8,957 nt of DNA, from assembly GCA_900547725.1 (NCBI GenBank), contig URHR01000073.1, positions 1 through 8,957 of the forward strand, read 5' to 3'. How positions within the stretch are numbered: position 1 is the stretch's first letter; each line of letters starts with the position of its first letter. The notes beneath the pieces were generated by a model that was given only the letters and a program-made list of their open reading frames with translations, was not told the origin of the DNA and did not search any database. The DNA comes from an uncultured Eubacteriales bacterium (GTDB lineage: Bacteria; Bacillota; Clostridia; Oscillospirales; CAG-272). A program made the position numbers and the translations under genes. This document shows positions 1-7,050 of this stretch, in pieces.

Positions 1-66
1 CTTCCCCCAAGGTCTTCCCCCAAGGTCTTCCCCCAAGGTCTTCCCCCAAGGTCTTTCCCCCGAGGT
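1..66. repeat. 13-bp tandem repeat, about five copies
   Basis: Four perfect head-to-tail copies of CTTCCCCCAAGGT occupy 1-13, 14-26, 27-39 and 40-52. A fifth, variant copy, one base longer and with CGAGG in place of CAAGG, fills 53-66. The array starts at the first base of the window and may continue to the left. It ends 18 bases before the start codon of the nuclease-helicase, so it lies in that gene's upstream region and may be transcribed. The unit resembles one arm of the hairpin at 3989-4008 (CTTCCCC...GAGGGGAAG), and the variant copy shares its CCCCCGAGG core. It may therefore derive from that kind of palindromic intergenic element. Function is unknown. Confidence 0.9.
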
Positions 67-84
67 CTTAAGAGAGGTATCCCC

Positions 85-2544
85 ATGAAATACGAAGCAG
101 AAACGAATACCGTTAAGCTCCCCGCCGGGGAGCTTTGTCTGCTTGCTTTGAGGGGAGGGGATCTCGACCTGCGCCCCGGCGCGAGAGGGATCGGTCTGCG
201 CAGAGCCGCAGAAGGGCAGGAAGCGCATCAGTTGCTGCAAAAACGCATGAGCGAGAATGGCTACGAAATCGAAAAAACGCTCGCTTGGATTGTTGAGACG
301 GACGACTTCAAAGTCGAAATCAGCGGCAGAGCCGACGGCGTTTTGCATGGGGATATCCCGGTCGTCGAGGAAATCAAAACCACCAACGGACGGGTCGACC
401 GTCCGCCAACCGCCCTGCATGAAGCGCAGGCAATGTGCTACGCGTGGATGCTTGCACAGAAAGAACACGCAAGCGCGGTTGAAGTCCGTATGACCAAATA
501 CCGCCCCTCCGACGAAGCCTGCGAAACCACCACCGTCACCAAAACCGCAGAGGAACTGGAGGACTACTGCGCGGAACTCATCTCCCGCGTGCTCTGGCGG
601 GCGGGATATATCGCGGAGCGCGCAAGAACAAGACTGCCGTCAGCGAAGGGATGCCGCTTCCCGTACCGCAACCTCCGCGAAGGGCAGGAAACCCTCCTTG
701 GCGAATGCTACCGCGATATCCGACACGGCAAACGGTTGTTTGTAGAAGCCCCGACGGGAATCGGGAAAACCGTCTCCACCCTATATCCCGCAGTCCGCGC
801 ACTCGGGGATGAAAGCTGCGACCGCGTGTTCTACCTGACCGCAAAGGCGAGCACCTGCCGCGAAGCCTTCCGCGCCGCAAAGGATATTTATAACGCGGGC
901 GGACACCTCCGAACCGTTATCCTGACCTCGCGCGACCGCATCTGCCCGAACCGCGAGGCGCGCGAAGATCCGTGCGGCATCACCGCGCATTGCAATCCGC
1001 TGATGTGCCCCCGGGCGGCGCGGTTTTACGACCGCGTTCCGACCGCGCTGTGCGACCTGCTGGATCACGGCAACGGCTACACACGCGGCGTGCTGGAAAA
1101 AGCGGCGGAGGATTACGGACTTTGCCCGTATGAGTTGCAGCTGGAACTGTCGGAATTCTGCGATATCCTCATCTGCGACTATAACTATGTGTTCGACCCG
1201 CTGGTCTACCTGCGGCGCTATTTCGCGCAGGACGTGCCTGCGGAACGGAACGTTTTTCTGGTGGACGAGGCGCACAACCTCGCCGACCGCGCCCGCGCAA
1301 TGTATTCGGCGCAGTTGGCACTGACTGACGCGGAAACGGCGTGGCGCGTACTGTCCGCCCCCGAGAGAGCCGCCGAAAGCCCGCTTGCGGACGGTGGGAA
1401 GCCGCTGAAGGATCTGATTCTGGCGTTGCGTTCCTGCCGCGGGCTTTGCCGCGAGGGCGCGGAAACCGACCGCGACGGCGTGAAGCACGGGTACTATATC
1501 ACGCACGGCGCAATGGAGAAACTGTCCGCTCAGGCAGAGAACTGCCGCGAGTTCCTTTCGTCGTTGGCGCAAAAGGGAGACGTGCCGCCCGAGGTGACGT
1601 CGTTCGGCGCGACACTGAAGAAATTCACCGTGGTTGCCGGGCATTACGACTCGCATTTCCTGACCTTTGCGGAACGGCACGGGCATGAGGTGATGGTTCG
1701 GCTCGTTTGCCTTGACCCGTCTGAGGTGTTGGACGCGGCGCTGTCGCGTGCCAAAGCGGCGGTCTTTTTCTCGGCAACGCTGACCCCGCCCGATTATTTT
1801 GCCAATATCCTCGGCGGCGGAAAGGGCGCAGTGCGGCTCTCGATTCCGTCCCCGTTCGACCCCGCCAATCTCTGCCTGGCGGCAGTGACGGGAGTCAGCA
1901 CGCGCTACGAGGATCGCGAAAAGAGCGCAAAAAAAATCGCCGCCTGCGTCGCGGCAACGGTTTCGGGGAAGAGAGGCAATTATATGGTCTTTTTCCCGTC
2001 CTACGAGTACCTCGGGCGGGTGTTGGAAGCGTTCCGCGCGCGGTATCCGTTGGTGGAAACCATTGAGCAGACGCACGACATGGGACTGCGTGGGCGGGAG
2101 GAATTCCTTGCGCGGTTTGTTGACGACGGGAAACTGCGCGTCGGCTTCTGCGTGTTGGGCGGCTCGTTTTCCGAGGGGGTGGATCTCCCGGGCGGCAGGC
2201 TCATCGGCACGGTGGTGGTGGGCGTGGGACTCCCGGGGCTTTCAAGCGAGCGGAACATCCTGCGCGAATACTACGACGAAAACGGCGAGGCAGGCTATGA
2301 CTACGCCTACACCTATCCCGGAATGAACCGCGTCCTGCAGGCGGTGGGGAGAGTTATCCGTCGCGAGACGGATCGCGGCGTGGCGGTTCTGATTGACGAC
2401 CGTTGGCGCGAAGATCGCTTCCGCTGTCTCTTTCCTGCGCATTGGAGCGGGATTCAATATGCAGGAAATCAAAAAGAACTTGCAAATATTGTCTCTCTGT
2501 TTTGGTCAAAAGACAGCGAAACCACCAAAAGTGAATTCCCGTAA
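85..2544 (+). CDS. RecB-type PD-(D/E)XK nuclease fused to Fe-S XPD/DinG-family DNA helicase
   Basis: This 819-residue protein is predicted to unwind DNA with ATP and to cut it, most likely in DNA repair or processing in the cytoplasm. Residues about 1-170 carry the RecB/Cas4-type nuclease signature: His48, Asp84, the E-x-K pair Glu96/Lys98 and Q115-x3-Y119. The superfamily 2 helicase follows: Walker A GIGKT with Lys228, DEAH at 394-397, SATLTP at 563-568, the GVDLPGG motif at 698-704 and QAVGRVIRR at 752-760. Cysteines 297, 303 and 308 plus Cys347 in the CPYEL motif match the four ligands of the XPD/DinG 4Fe-4S cluster; Cys287 is an extra candidate. Unwinding would be 5'-to-3' as in characterised family members. 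Classical Bacillus DinG carries a DnaQ-like exonuclease instead. The ATG at 85 is preceded by GAGAGG at 72-77, a good ribosome binding site. No promoter is visible, so it may lie left of the window. Domain calls are firm; the cellular role is inferred. Confidence 0.92.
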   Translation: MKYEAETNTVKLPAGELCLLALRGGDLDLRPGARGIGLRRAAEGQEAHQLLQKRMSENGYEIEKTLAWIVETDDFKVEISGRADGVLHGDIPVVEEIKTTNGRVDRPPTALHEAQAMCYAWMLAQKEHASAVEVRMTKYRPSDEACETTTVTKTAEELEDYCAELISRVLWRAGYIAERARTRLPSAKGCRFPYRNLREGQETLLGECYRDIRHGKRLFVEAPTGIGKTVSTLYPAVRALGDESCDRVFYLTAKASTCREAFRAAKDIYNAGGHLRTVILTSRDRICPNREAREDPCGITAHCNPLMCPRAARFYDRVPTALCDLLDHGNGYTRGVLEKAAEDYGLCPYELQLELSEFCDILICDYNYVFDPLVYLRRYFAQDVPAERNVFLVDEAHNLADRARAMYSAQLALTDAETAWRVLSAPERAAESPLADGGKPLKDLILALRSCRGLCREGAETDRDGVKHGYYITHGAMEKLSAQAENCREFLSSLAQKGDVPPEVTSFGATLKKFTVVAGHYDSHFLTFAERHGHEVMVRLVCLDPSEVLDAALSRAKAAVFFSATLTPPDYFANILGGGKGAVRLSIPSPFDPANLCLAAVTGVSTRYEDREKSAKKIAACVAATVSGKRGNYMVFFPSYEYLGRVLEAFRARYPLVETIEQTHDMGLRGREEFLARFVDDGKLRVGFCVLGGSFSEGVDLPGGRLIGTVVVGVGLPGLSSERNILREYYDENGEAGYDYAYTYPGMNRVLQAVGRVIRRETDRGVAVLIDDRWREDRFRCLFPAHWSGIQYAGNQKELANIVSLFWSKDSETTKSEFP

Positions 2545-2565
2545 CGATTATTTTGCAAAAACATA

Positions 2566-2594
2566 TTGCTTTTTCGGCATGAATATGCTATACT
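2566..2594 (+). promoter_or_regulatory. Sigma-A promoter of the aminotransferase gene
   Basis: A -35 box TTGCTT (2566-2571) and a -10 box TATACT (2589-2594) are separated by exactly 17 bases. A TG at 2586-2587 one base upstream of the -10 makes it an extended -10 promoter. It begins 21 bases after the helicase stop codon. Transcription would start near 2601, giving a leader of about 45 bases. This suggests the aminotransferase is transcribed independently of the helicase. Confidence 0.75.
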
Positions 2595-2645
2595 GTTAAG
2601 GTAGAATTTTGGGGTTACTCCCACGGAAAGGCGATAGCGATACAG

Positions 2646-3926
2646 ATGGAATACGCAAAACTGTCACGGCAGGAGCAGACCGTCCTGCTGGAGAATCTGA
2701 AACGGGAATACGAGTCGTATCGGGCGCGGGGATTGGAGTTGGATCTCTCGCGCGGCAAGCCCGGGGCGGCGCAGCTGGATCTGCTGCAGGGAATGCTCGA
2801 CTGCATCAGTTCCTCCTCGGACTGCCGCACCGAAAACGGCTTTGACTGCCGCAACTACGGCGTTCTGGACGGCATTCCCGAGGCGAAGCGGATGTTCGCG
2901 GAGCTGCTGCACATTCCCGCCGAGGATCTGTTCATCGGCGGCAATTCCTCGCTGAATCTGATGTATGACGCGGTTGCGCGCGCAATGCTCTACGGTGTTT
3001 GCGACAGCGACCGCCCGTGGTGCAAAGAGGAAAAAATCTGCTTCCTTTGCCCGTCTCCCGGGTATGACCGTCATTTCGGCGTTTGCGAATCGCTCGGCAT
3101 CGGGATGATTCCCGTTGCGATGACCCCGACGGGACCCGACATGGACGAGGTGGAACGTCTGGTTGCCTCCGACCCGATGATCAAGGGCATCTGGTGCTGT
3201 CCGAAGTACTCCAACCCCGATGGGATTACCTATTCGGACGAAACGGTGGAGCGCTTCGGCGCGATGCGGACGGCGGCGAAGGATTTCCGAATTTTCTGGG
3301 ACAACGCCTATGCGGTGCACGATCTGTATCCCGACCGCCGCGACGAACTGGCGGATATTTTCGAAGCGTGCGCGCGGCACGGAAACGGCAATCGGGTGTT
3401 CTACTTTGCGTCAACCTCCAAGATTTCCTTCCCCGGCTCAGGCGTGGCAATCATGGCGGCGTCGCAGGAGAATCTGCGGCAGATCATGCCGATCATCGGT
3501 GCGCAGACCATCGGGTTTGACAAGATCAATCAGTTGCGCCACGTGCGCTATTTCGGCAACGCGGAGAACATCCGGCAGCACATGATGATGCTTGCCGATC
3601 TGATCCGCCCGAAGTTTGAAATCGTTCTGGATCATCTGGACGGCGACCTTTCCGATACGGGCGTTGCGCATTGGACGCGCCCGCTCGGCGGATATTTCAT
3701 CAGCCTGTATGTGATGAACGGTTGCGCGAAGCGAACCTATGCGCTTTGCGAACAGGCGGGCGTGAAGCTGACGCGGGTCGGGGCAACCTATCCATACGGC
3801 AACGACCCCGACGACAGCAACATCCGCATTGCGCCGACCTATCCGAACGAGGACGATCTGCTGACTGCGGTCAAGGTGCTCACGGTCTGCACGCGGATCG
3901 CGGCGCTTGAAAAAATGCTCGGATAA
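2646..3926 (+). CDS. PLP-dependent aminotransferase, Aminotran_MocR / Rv3722c type (probable aspartate aminotransferase)
   Basis: This 426-residue fold-type I PLP enzyme probably moves the amino group between aspartate and 2-oxoglutarate. The N-terminal pattern LSRQEQ...LDLSRGKP (about 6-40) is characteristic of the PF12897 family. That family includes Mycobacterium tuberculosis Rv3722c, shown to be its main aspartate aminotransferase. Visible PLP-site residues are Asn190-Pro191 in the YSNPDG segment, Asp219-N-A-Tyr222, the Schiff-base Lys259 in STSKISFPGSG, and Arg394 in NIRIAP, the usual binder of the substrate carboxylate. Length is normal and no break is seen. The start fits the conserved N-terminus, but the nearest Shine-Dalgarno-like sequence, GGAAAGG at 2625-2631, ends 14 bases before ATG, which is unusually far. 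A small hairpin (TGGG 2610-2613 with CCCA 2620-2623) lies just upstream. The substrate is inferred from the family; another amino donor cannot be excluded. Confidence 0.88.
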   Translation: MEYAKLSRQEQTVLLENLKREYESYRARGLELDLSRGKPGAAQLDLLQGMLDCISSSSDCRTENGFDCRNYGVLDGIPEAKRMFAELLHIPAEDLFIGGNSSLNLMYDAVARAMLYGVCDSDRPWCKEEKICFLCPSPGYDRHFGVCESLGIGMIPVAMTPTGPDMDEVERLVASDPMIKGIWCCPKYSNPDGITYSDETVERFGAMRTAAKDFRIFWDNAYAVHDLYPDRRDELADIFEACARHGNGNRVFYFASTSKISFPGSGVAIMAASQENLRQIMPIIGAQTIGFDKINQLRHVRYFGNAENIRQHMMMLADLIRPKFEIVLDHLDGDLSDTGVAHWTRPLGGYFISLYVMNGCAKRTYALCEQAGVKLTRVGATYPYGNDPDDSNIRIAPTYPNEDDLLTAVKVLTVCTRIAALEKMLG

Positions 3927-3936
3927 AGATGCGGGG

Positions 3937-4014
3937 GATGTGAGGGGGGAGTGGAACGCATCCCCCCTCATCAGTCGCTAACGCGACAGCTTCCCCCCGA
4001 GGGGAAGCCTTTTT
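3937..4014. repeat. Three-hairpin palindromic intergenic element (REP/MITE-like)
   Basis: Three consecutive hairpins fill the space between the aminotransferase and the convergent gene. The first pairs 3937-3950 with 3961-3972 (run of G against run of C, one bulged T, 10-base loop). The second is GTCGC-TAAC-GCGAC at 3974-3987. The third is the 8-bp stem at 3989-4008. From memory, very similar arrangements recur between genes in gut Clostridia. A typical spurious translation containing ASPRGEAVALATDEGG appears on the minus strand here, as in those genomes. Only one copy is in this window, so its dispersed nature cannot be shown. Confidence 0.5.
3989..4014 (+). terminator. Intrinsic terminator after the aminotransferase gene
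   Basis: GCTTCCCC (3989-3996) pairs perfectly with GGGGAAGC (4001-4008) around a CCGA loop and is followed by a C and five Ts at 4010-4014. This fits a Rho-independent terminator for the plus-strand transcript, 63 bases after the stop codon. In the minus direction there is no T-run, so it would work one way only. Confidence 0.8.
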
Positions 4015-4064
4015 GTGAACCGCGCGTGACAAAATATCCTGACAAAAACAATTGGCAAAACACA

Positions 4065-4556
4065 TCAAAGTGCTATCCGTGTACTCAGTATATACTGCAT
4101 AACCTTATCCGACACATCCTCCGGCTTAAAGATAGGAGAAATTTTGAATACACTTTTCTTATTGTTTTTATCCCAATAGCAAACAGAAACTTTGCCGTAG
4201 TTATAAGTTCCCCAACTAAAAAAACGAACATAGATGTGAAAATAGCGTTTGTTTTTTCCAACTAAACGGACAATGCGGTCAATCGGTATCTCTACCCGAC
4301 TTGTTCCGTCATACAGAAACAGGATTTTTCCTTTTGCATAAATCGGGGGAGTTTCTTCCCGATTCACCTTTGTTTTTTCAATACAAGAGAAAACGGTTAT
4401 GCAAACAACGCCGATCAAAACAAGCACCAAGATGATACACATCTCGCTATCGGATAGCGATGCAACAATCCCTGCAACAGAAAGCAAACTCAAGATAACG
4501 CCAAGAACAATGTTCTTCGTGATGGGACGATAAACCCAATTGGCTAATACAGTCAT
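4065..4556 (-). CDS. Hypothetical two-helix membrane protein with basic, beta-rich C-terminal domain
   Basis: I do not recognise this 163-residue protein. Two hydrophobic segments, about residues 15-34 and 39-59, form a hairpin with a short DSE-containing turn. A hydrophilic, lysine-rich domain (about 60-163) follows, probably on the cytoplasmic side. Its alternating hydrophobic/polar pattern (ILFLYDGTSRVEIPIDRIVRL, then IYVRFF and KVSVCYW) suggests beta strands, and a terminal segment around 145-158 could be helical. That layout resembles bacterial PH-like domains, but this is only a guess. The start was placed at the ATG at 4556 because a strong GGGAGGAGG lies just upstream; a longer frame to 4583 would put that site inside the gene. 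The DNA is clearly more AT-rich than its neighbours, with AAA, ATA and TTT codons common, which suggests acquisition. It lies 92 bases downstream of proS on the same strand with no clear terminator between, so co-transcription with proS is possible. Confidence 0.7.
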   Translation of the reverse strand: MTVLANWVYRPITKNIVLGVILSLLSVAGIVASLSDSEMCIILVLVLIGVVCITVFSCIEKTKVNREETPPIYAKGKILFLYDGTSRVEIPIDRIVRLVGKNKRYFHIYVRFFSWGTYNYGKVSVCYWDKNNKKSVFKISPIFKPEDVSDKVMQYILSTRIAL

Positions 4557-4560
4557 ATAG

Positions 4561-4569
4561 CCTCCTCCC
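4561..4569 (-). promoter_or_regulatory. Strong ribosome binding site fixing the start of the membrane protein gene
   Basis: Read on the minus strand, this is GGGAGGAGG followed by CTAT and ATG at 4556. It offers two overlapping Shine-Dalgarno registers, 4 or 7 bases from the start codon. It decides in favour of the start at 4556 over the in-frame ATG nine codons upstream. Confidence 0.85.
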
Positions 4570-4648
4570 GCTAAACAAATCAAACAGCCTGATATAAAAG
4601 CAACGCATTCTGTCTGCCCGAAAAAACACTATATCACGGTTTATCCGA

Positions 4649-6091
4649 TCAATACTGTCTGCCCCAGATGACCATATGCTTGGCGGGCTTTCCGCAGCAG
4701 ACGCAGGTGTCGGCAAGGTGCTCCTCGGTGAACGGGATGCAACGCGACTTCACGCCGCCCGTAACGTCCTTCAGTTTCTCCTCGCACGCCGTCTCGCCGC
4801 ACCACATCGCGCGGATATAGCCCGACTTGTTGGCGGCAATGTCAAGAAATTCCTCATAGCTGTGCGCGTCATAGGTGCGGTTGTTGCGGTTTTCCAGTGC
4901 GCGCTGATACAGCTCATCATGCACCTTCTGCAACGCGGCATTCACCGCTTCGGTCAGATTGTCGAGGCTGACAACCGTCTTTTCTCTCGTCACGCGGCTG
5001 ACCAGCACGCAGGTGTTGCTTTCAATATCGCGCGGTCCGATCTCCAGACGGAGCGGAACGCCCTTCATCTCATACTGGCTGAACTTCCAACCCGTGGAGT
5101 TCTCGCTGTCGTCCAGCTTGACCCGCAGGGTCTTGGCAAGCTCCGCGCGCAAAGCCTCCGCTTTTTCCAGAACGCCTTCCTTATGCTGCGCGACGGGGAT
5201 AATGACCACCTGAATCGGCGCTACGCGAGGCGGCAGAATCAGACCGTTGTTGTCTCCGTGGGTCATGATAATTGCGCCGATGGAGCGCGTTGACACCCCC
5301 CAAGAGGTCTGGTACGGGTAGCGCAGCTGATTGTCGCGCCCCGTAAAGGTAATACCGAACGCTTTTGCAAAACCGTCGCCGAAATAGTGCGAAGTTCCGC
5401 CCTGAAGCGCCACGCCGTTGTGCATCATCGGCTCGATGGTGTAGGTCTCCTCCGCACCCGCGAACTTCTCCTTTTCGGTCTTGCGCCCCGTGTAAGCGGG
5501 AATCGCCAGCGCCTCGGCGTAGAAGTCCTCGTAAACCTTCAGCATCCGCATGGTTTCCTCACGCGCTTCCTCGGCGGTCTCATGCATGGTGTGACCTTCC
5601 TGCCACAGGAACTCCGAGGTACGGAGGAACGGGCGGGTGGTCTTTTCCCAACGCACGACATTGCACCACTGGTTGTAGAGCTTCGGCAGGTCGCGGTAGG
5701 ATTGAATGATATTCTTGTAATGCTCGCAGAACAGCGTCTCGGAGGTCGGGCGAACGCAGAGCCGCTCGGTCAGCTGCGTAGTTCCGCCCACCGTGACCCA
5801 TGCGCACTCGGGTGCGAAGCCCTCCACATGATCCTTCTCCTTCTGCAGCAGGCTTTCGGGAATGAACATCGGCATATAGACATTCTCATGCCCCAGTGCC
5901 TTGAAGCGCGCGTCAAGGTCGTGCTGAATGTTCTCCCAGATCGCGTAGCCGTAGGGTCGGATGACCATACATCCGCGCACACCGGAGTAGTCCACAAGCT
6001 CCGCCTTTTTCACCACGTCGGTATACCATTGCGCAAAATCCACGTCCATCGACGTGATCTGCTCCACCATTTTCTCGTTGTTCTTTCCCAT
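4649..6091 (-). CDS. proS: Prolyl-tRNA synthetase, archaeal/eukaryotic-like type (ProS type 3)
   Basis: The enzyme charges tRNA-Pro with proline in the cytoplasm. The 480-residue length, the absence of the editing insertion of the bacterial type, and the C-terminal zinc domain identify the archaeal-like class. Visible elements are the R-PTSE proline/ATP loop (114-118), class II motif 2 around R147-W-E149 to Q164-E-G-H167, GGTSHYFGDGFAKAF at 231-245, and motif 3 from STRSIGAII to HGDNNGLILPP (267-288). The anticodon-binding domain begins near APIQVVIIPV (291). Zinc ligands are probably Cys431, Cys436, Cys463 and Cys466, and the chain ends in the Tyr usual for this class. The start at 6091 was preferred over an ATG at 6148: it matches the family's N-terminus (GKNNEKMVEQITSM), has GGAAAGGA about 10 bases upstream, and the extra 19 residues look like untranslated leader. 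The gene is transcribed from the consensus promoter at 6175-6203. No T-box is visible in the short leader. Confidence 0.96.
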   Translation of the reverse strand: MGKNNEKMVEQITSMDVDFAQWYTDVVKKAELVDYSGVRGCMVIRPYGYAIWENIQHDLDARFKALGHENVYMPMFIPESLLQKEKDHVEGFAPECAWVTVGGTTQLTERLCVRPTSETLFCEHYKNIIQSYRDLPKLYNQWCNVVRWEKTTRPFLRTSEFLWQEGHTMHETAEEAREETMRMLKVYEDFYAEALAIPAYTGRKTEKEKFAGAEETYTIEPMMHNGVALQGGTSHYFGDGFAKAFGITFTGRDNQLRYPYQTSWGVSTRSIGAIIMTHGDNNGLILPPRVAPIQVVIIPVAQHKEGVLEKAEALRAELAKTLRVKLDDSENSTGWKFSQYEMKGVPLRLEIGPRDIESNTCVLVSRVTREKTVVSLDNLTEAVNAALQKVHDELYQRALENRNNRTYDAHSYEEFLDIAANKSGYIRAMWCGETACEEKLKDVTGGVKSRCIPFTEEHLADTCVCCGKPAKHMVIWGRQY

Positions 6092-6174
6092 GTCAAAAAA
6101 ATCCTTTCCGAATGCAAAAATCGGTAAAACGCGGCTTTGCCGTATCATTTCGCCGATTATCCTGATACTTATAT

Positions 6175-6203
6175 ATTATATCTCCAATACGGGGAATTGT
6201 CAA
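6175..6203 (-). promoter_or_regulatory. Fully consensus sigma-A promoter of proS
   Basis: On the minus strand TTGACA (plus positions 6198-6203) and TATAAT (6175-6180) are separated by exactly 17 bases (6181-6197), a perfect match to consensus in both boxes and spacing. Transcription would begin near 6168, giving a leader of about 77 bases. The leader contains a small hairpin, CGGC-AAA-GCCG, at 6132-6142. The promoter also supports the shorter proS start at 6091. Confidence 0.9.
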
Positions 6204-6234
6204 GCCTTTTTCTTGAGAACGGAGTGAAAAACGG

Positions 6235-7050
6235 ATGAAAATACGGGTTTGCGGGTTGGATTTTGACGATATCGGGACAGAACACGCGGTGCGCGCGGCG
6301 CTGACGGGCGGGAACGCTTGCTTTGTGGTCACGCCGAACGCGCTGATGCTGGAGGATTGTGCGCGGTCGCCGGAGCATCTGCGCCTGCTTTCGGGCGCCT
6401 CGCTGATTCTGCCGGACGGCGGCGGAGTTGTGCGCGCGGCGGCGCGGTTGGGAACGCCCTTTGCGCACGGGCGGGTTGCGGGAATCGACTTCGGAGAAGC
6501 GCTTCTCTCTGCCTGCGCCGCGCGGGGCGAGCGGGTCTTTCTGCTCGGCGGAGCAGACGGCGTGGCGGCGTGCGCGGCGGAAAATCTGCGGCGGCGCTTC
6601 CCCGCCCTTACGATTGTGGGAACATACTGGGGCTACTTTGACCGCGACGGCGAGGAAAACCGAAACCTGATTTCGGTCATCCGCGCCTGCCGCCCCACGG
6701 TGCTTCCGGTCTGTCTCGGCTATCCCGCGCAGGAGGAATGGATCGCCCGCAATCTGCCGCTTCTTCCGTCGGTTCGGGTGGCGGCGGGGCTTGGCGGCAG
6801 TCTGGATGTCTGGGCGGGACGGGTTCGTCGCGCGCCGCTTCTCTGGCAGAAGGCGGGGCTGGAATGGGCTTGGCGGATGCTTGCAGAGCCGCACAGACTG
6901 GCAAATCTCCCGGCTCTTGTGCGGTTTTCCCGTCTCTGCCGCCAAATGTCCGACGAAACAGACGGCAATTTGCACACAGAAGCCGATCTCCATTCGACCA
7001 TCTTGAATAATTGTAACGAAAATGATAATTTTACGTCAAAGCCCTTGTAA
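6235..7050 (+). CDS. tagA: WecG/TagA/CpsF family glycosyltransferase (GT26)
   Basis: Enzymes of this family transfer N-acetylmannosamine or a related sugar from a UDP donor to undecaprenyl-diphosphate-GlcNAc on the inner membrane face, for teichoic acid or other envelope glycans. Family marks are VVTPNALML with Thr33/Asn35, PDGGGVVRA with Asp61 (the position of the proposed catalytic Asp of TagA), RVAGIDF (79-85), VFLLGG, GYF, LGYPAQEEW, GLGGSLDVWAG (185-195), RRAP (198-201) and LEWAWRMLAEPHR (209-221). The last two lie in the C-terminal region implicated in membrane association. The final 35 or so residues after about 235 are polar, AT-rich in DNA and unlike the family core. The ATG at 6235 has GGAG at 6221-6224, 10 bases upstream. 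It is divergent from proS, and no convincing plus-strand promoter was found. No polysaccharide genes flank it directly, so sugar specificity is unknown; tagA is a family-level symbol. Confidence 0.9.
   Translation: MKIRVCGLDFDDIGTEHAVRAALTGGNACFVVTPNALMLEDCARSPEHLRLLSGASLILPDGGGVVRAAARLGTPFAHGRVAGIDFGEALLSACAARGERVFLLGGADGVAACAAENLRRRFPALTIVGTYWGYFDRDGEENRNLISVIRACRPTVLPVCLGYPAQEEWIARNLPLLPSVRVAAGLGGSLDVWAGRVRRAPLLWQKAGLEWAWRMLAEPHRLANLPALVRFSRLCRQMSDETDGNLHTEADLHSTILNNCNENDNFTSKPL

Noticed and set aside
1..66. Possible CRISPR array
   Set aside because: The 13-bp units are directly adjacent without spacers and too short for CRISPR repeats; no cas genes are near. The nuclease domain resembles Cas4 only because both are RecB-type.
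781..2076. Long minus-strand open frame (431 codons) inside the helicase gene
   Set aside because: It is antisense to a gene with full helicase motifs; its arginine/histidine-rich translation shows no family motif, as expected for the shadow of a GC-rich gene.
3880..4068. Small minus-strand frame with the ASPRGEAVALATDEGG stretch
   Set aside because: This is the translation of the three-hairpin intergenic element, not a protein gene; no ribosome binding site or family was found.
6092..6148. Longer N-terminus for ProS starting at the ATG at 6148
   Set aside because: The 19 extra residues do not fit the family N-terminus, have no good ribosome binding site, and the internal start at 6091 has one.
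6092..6168. T-box riboswitch in the proS leader
   Set aside because: The leader is only about 77 bases and contains neither the T-box core nor a terminator/antiterminator pair.
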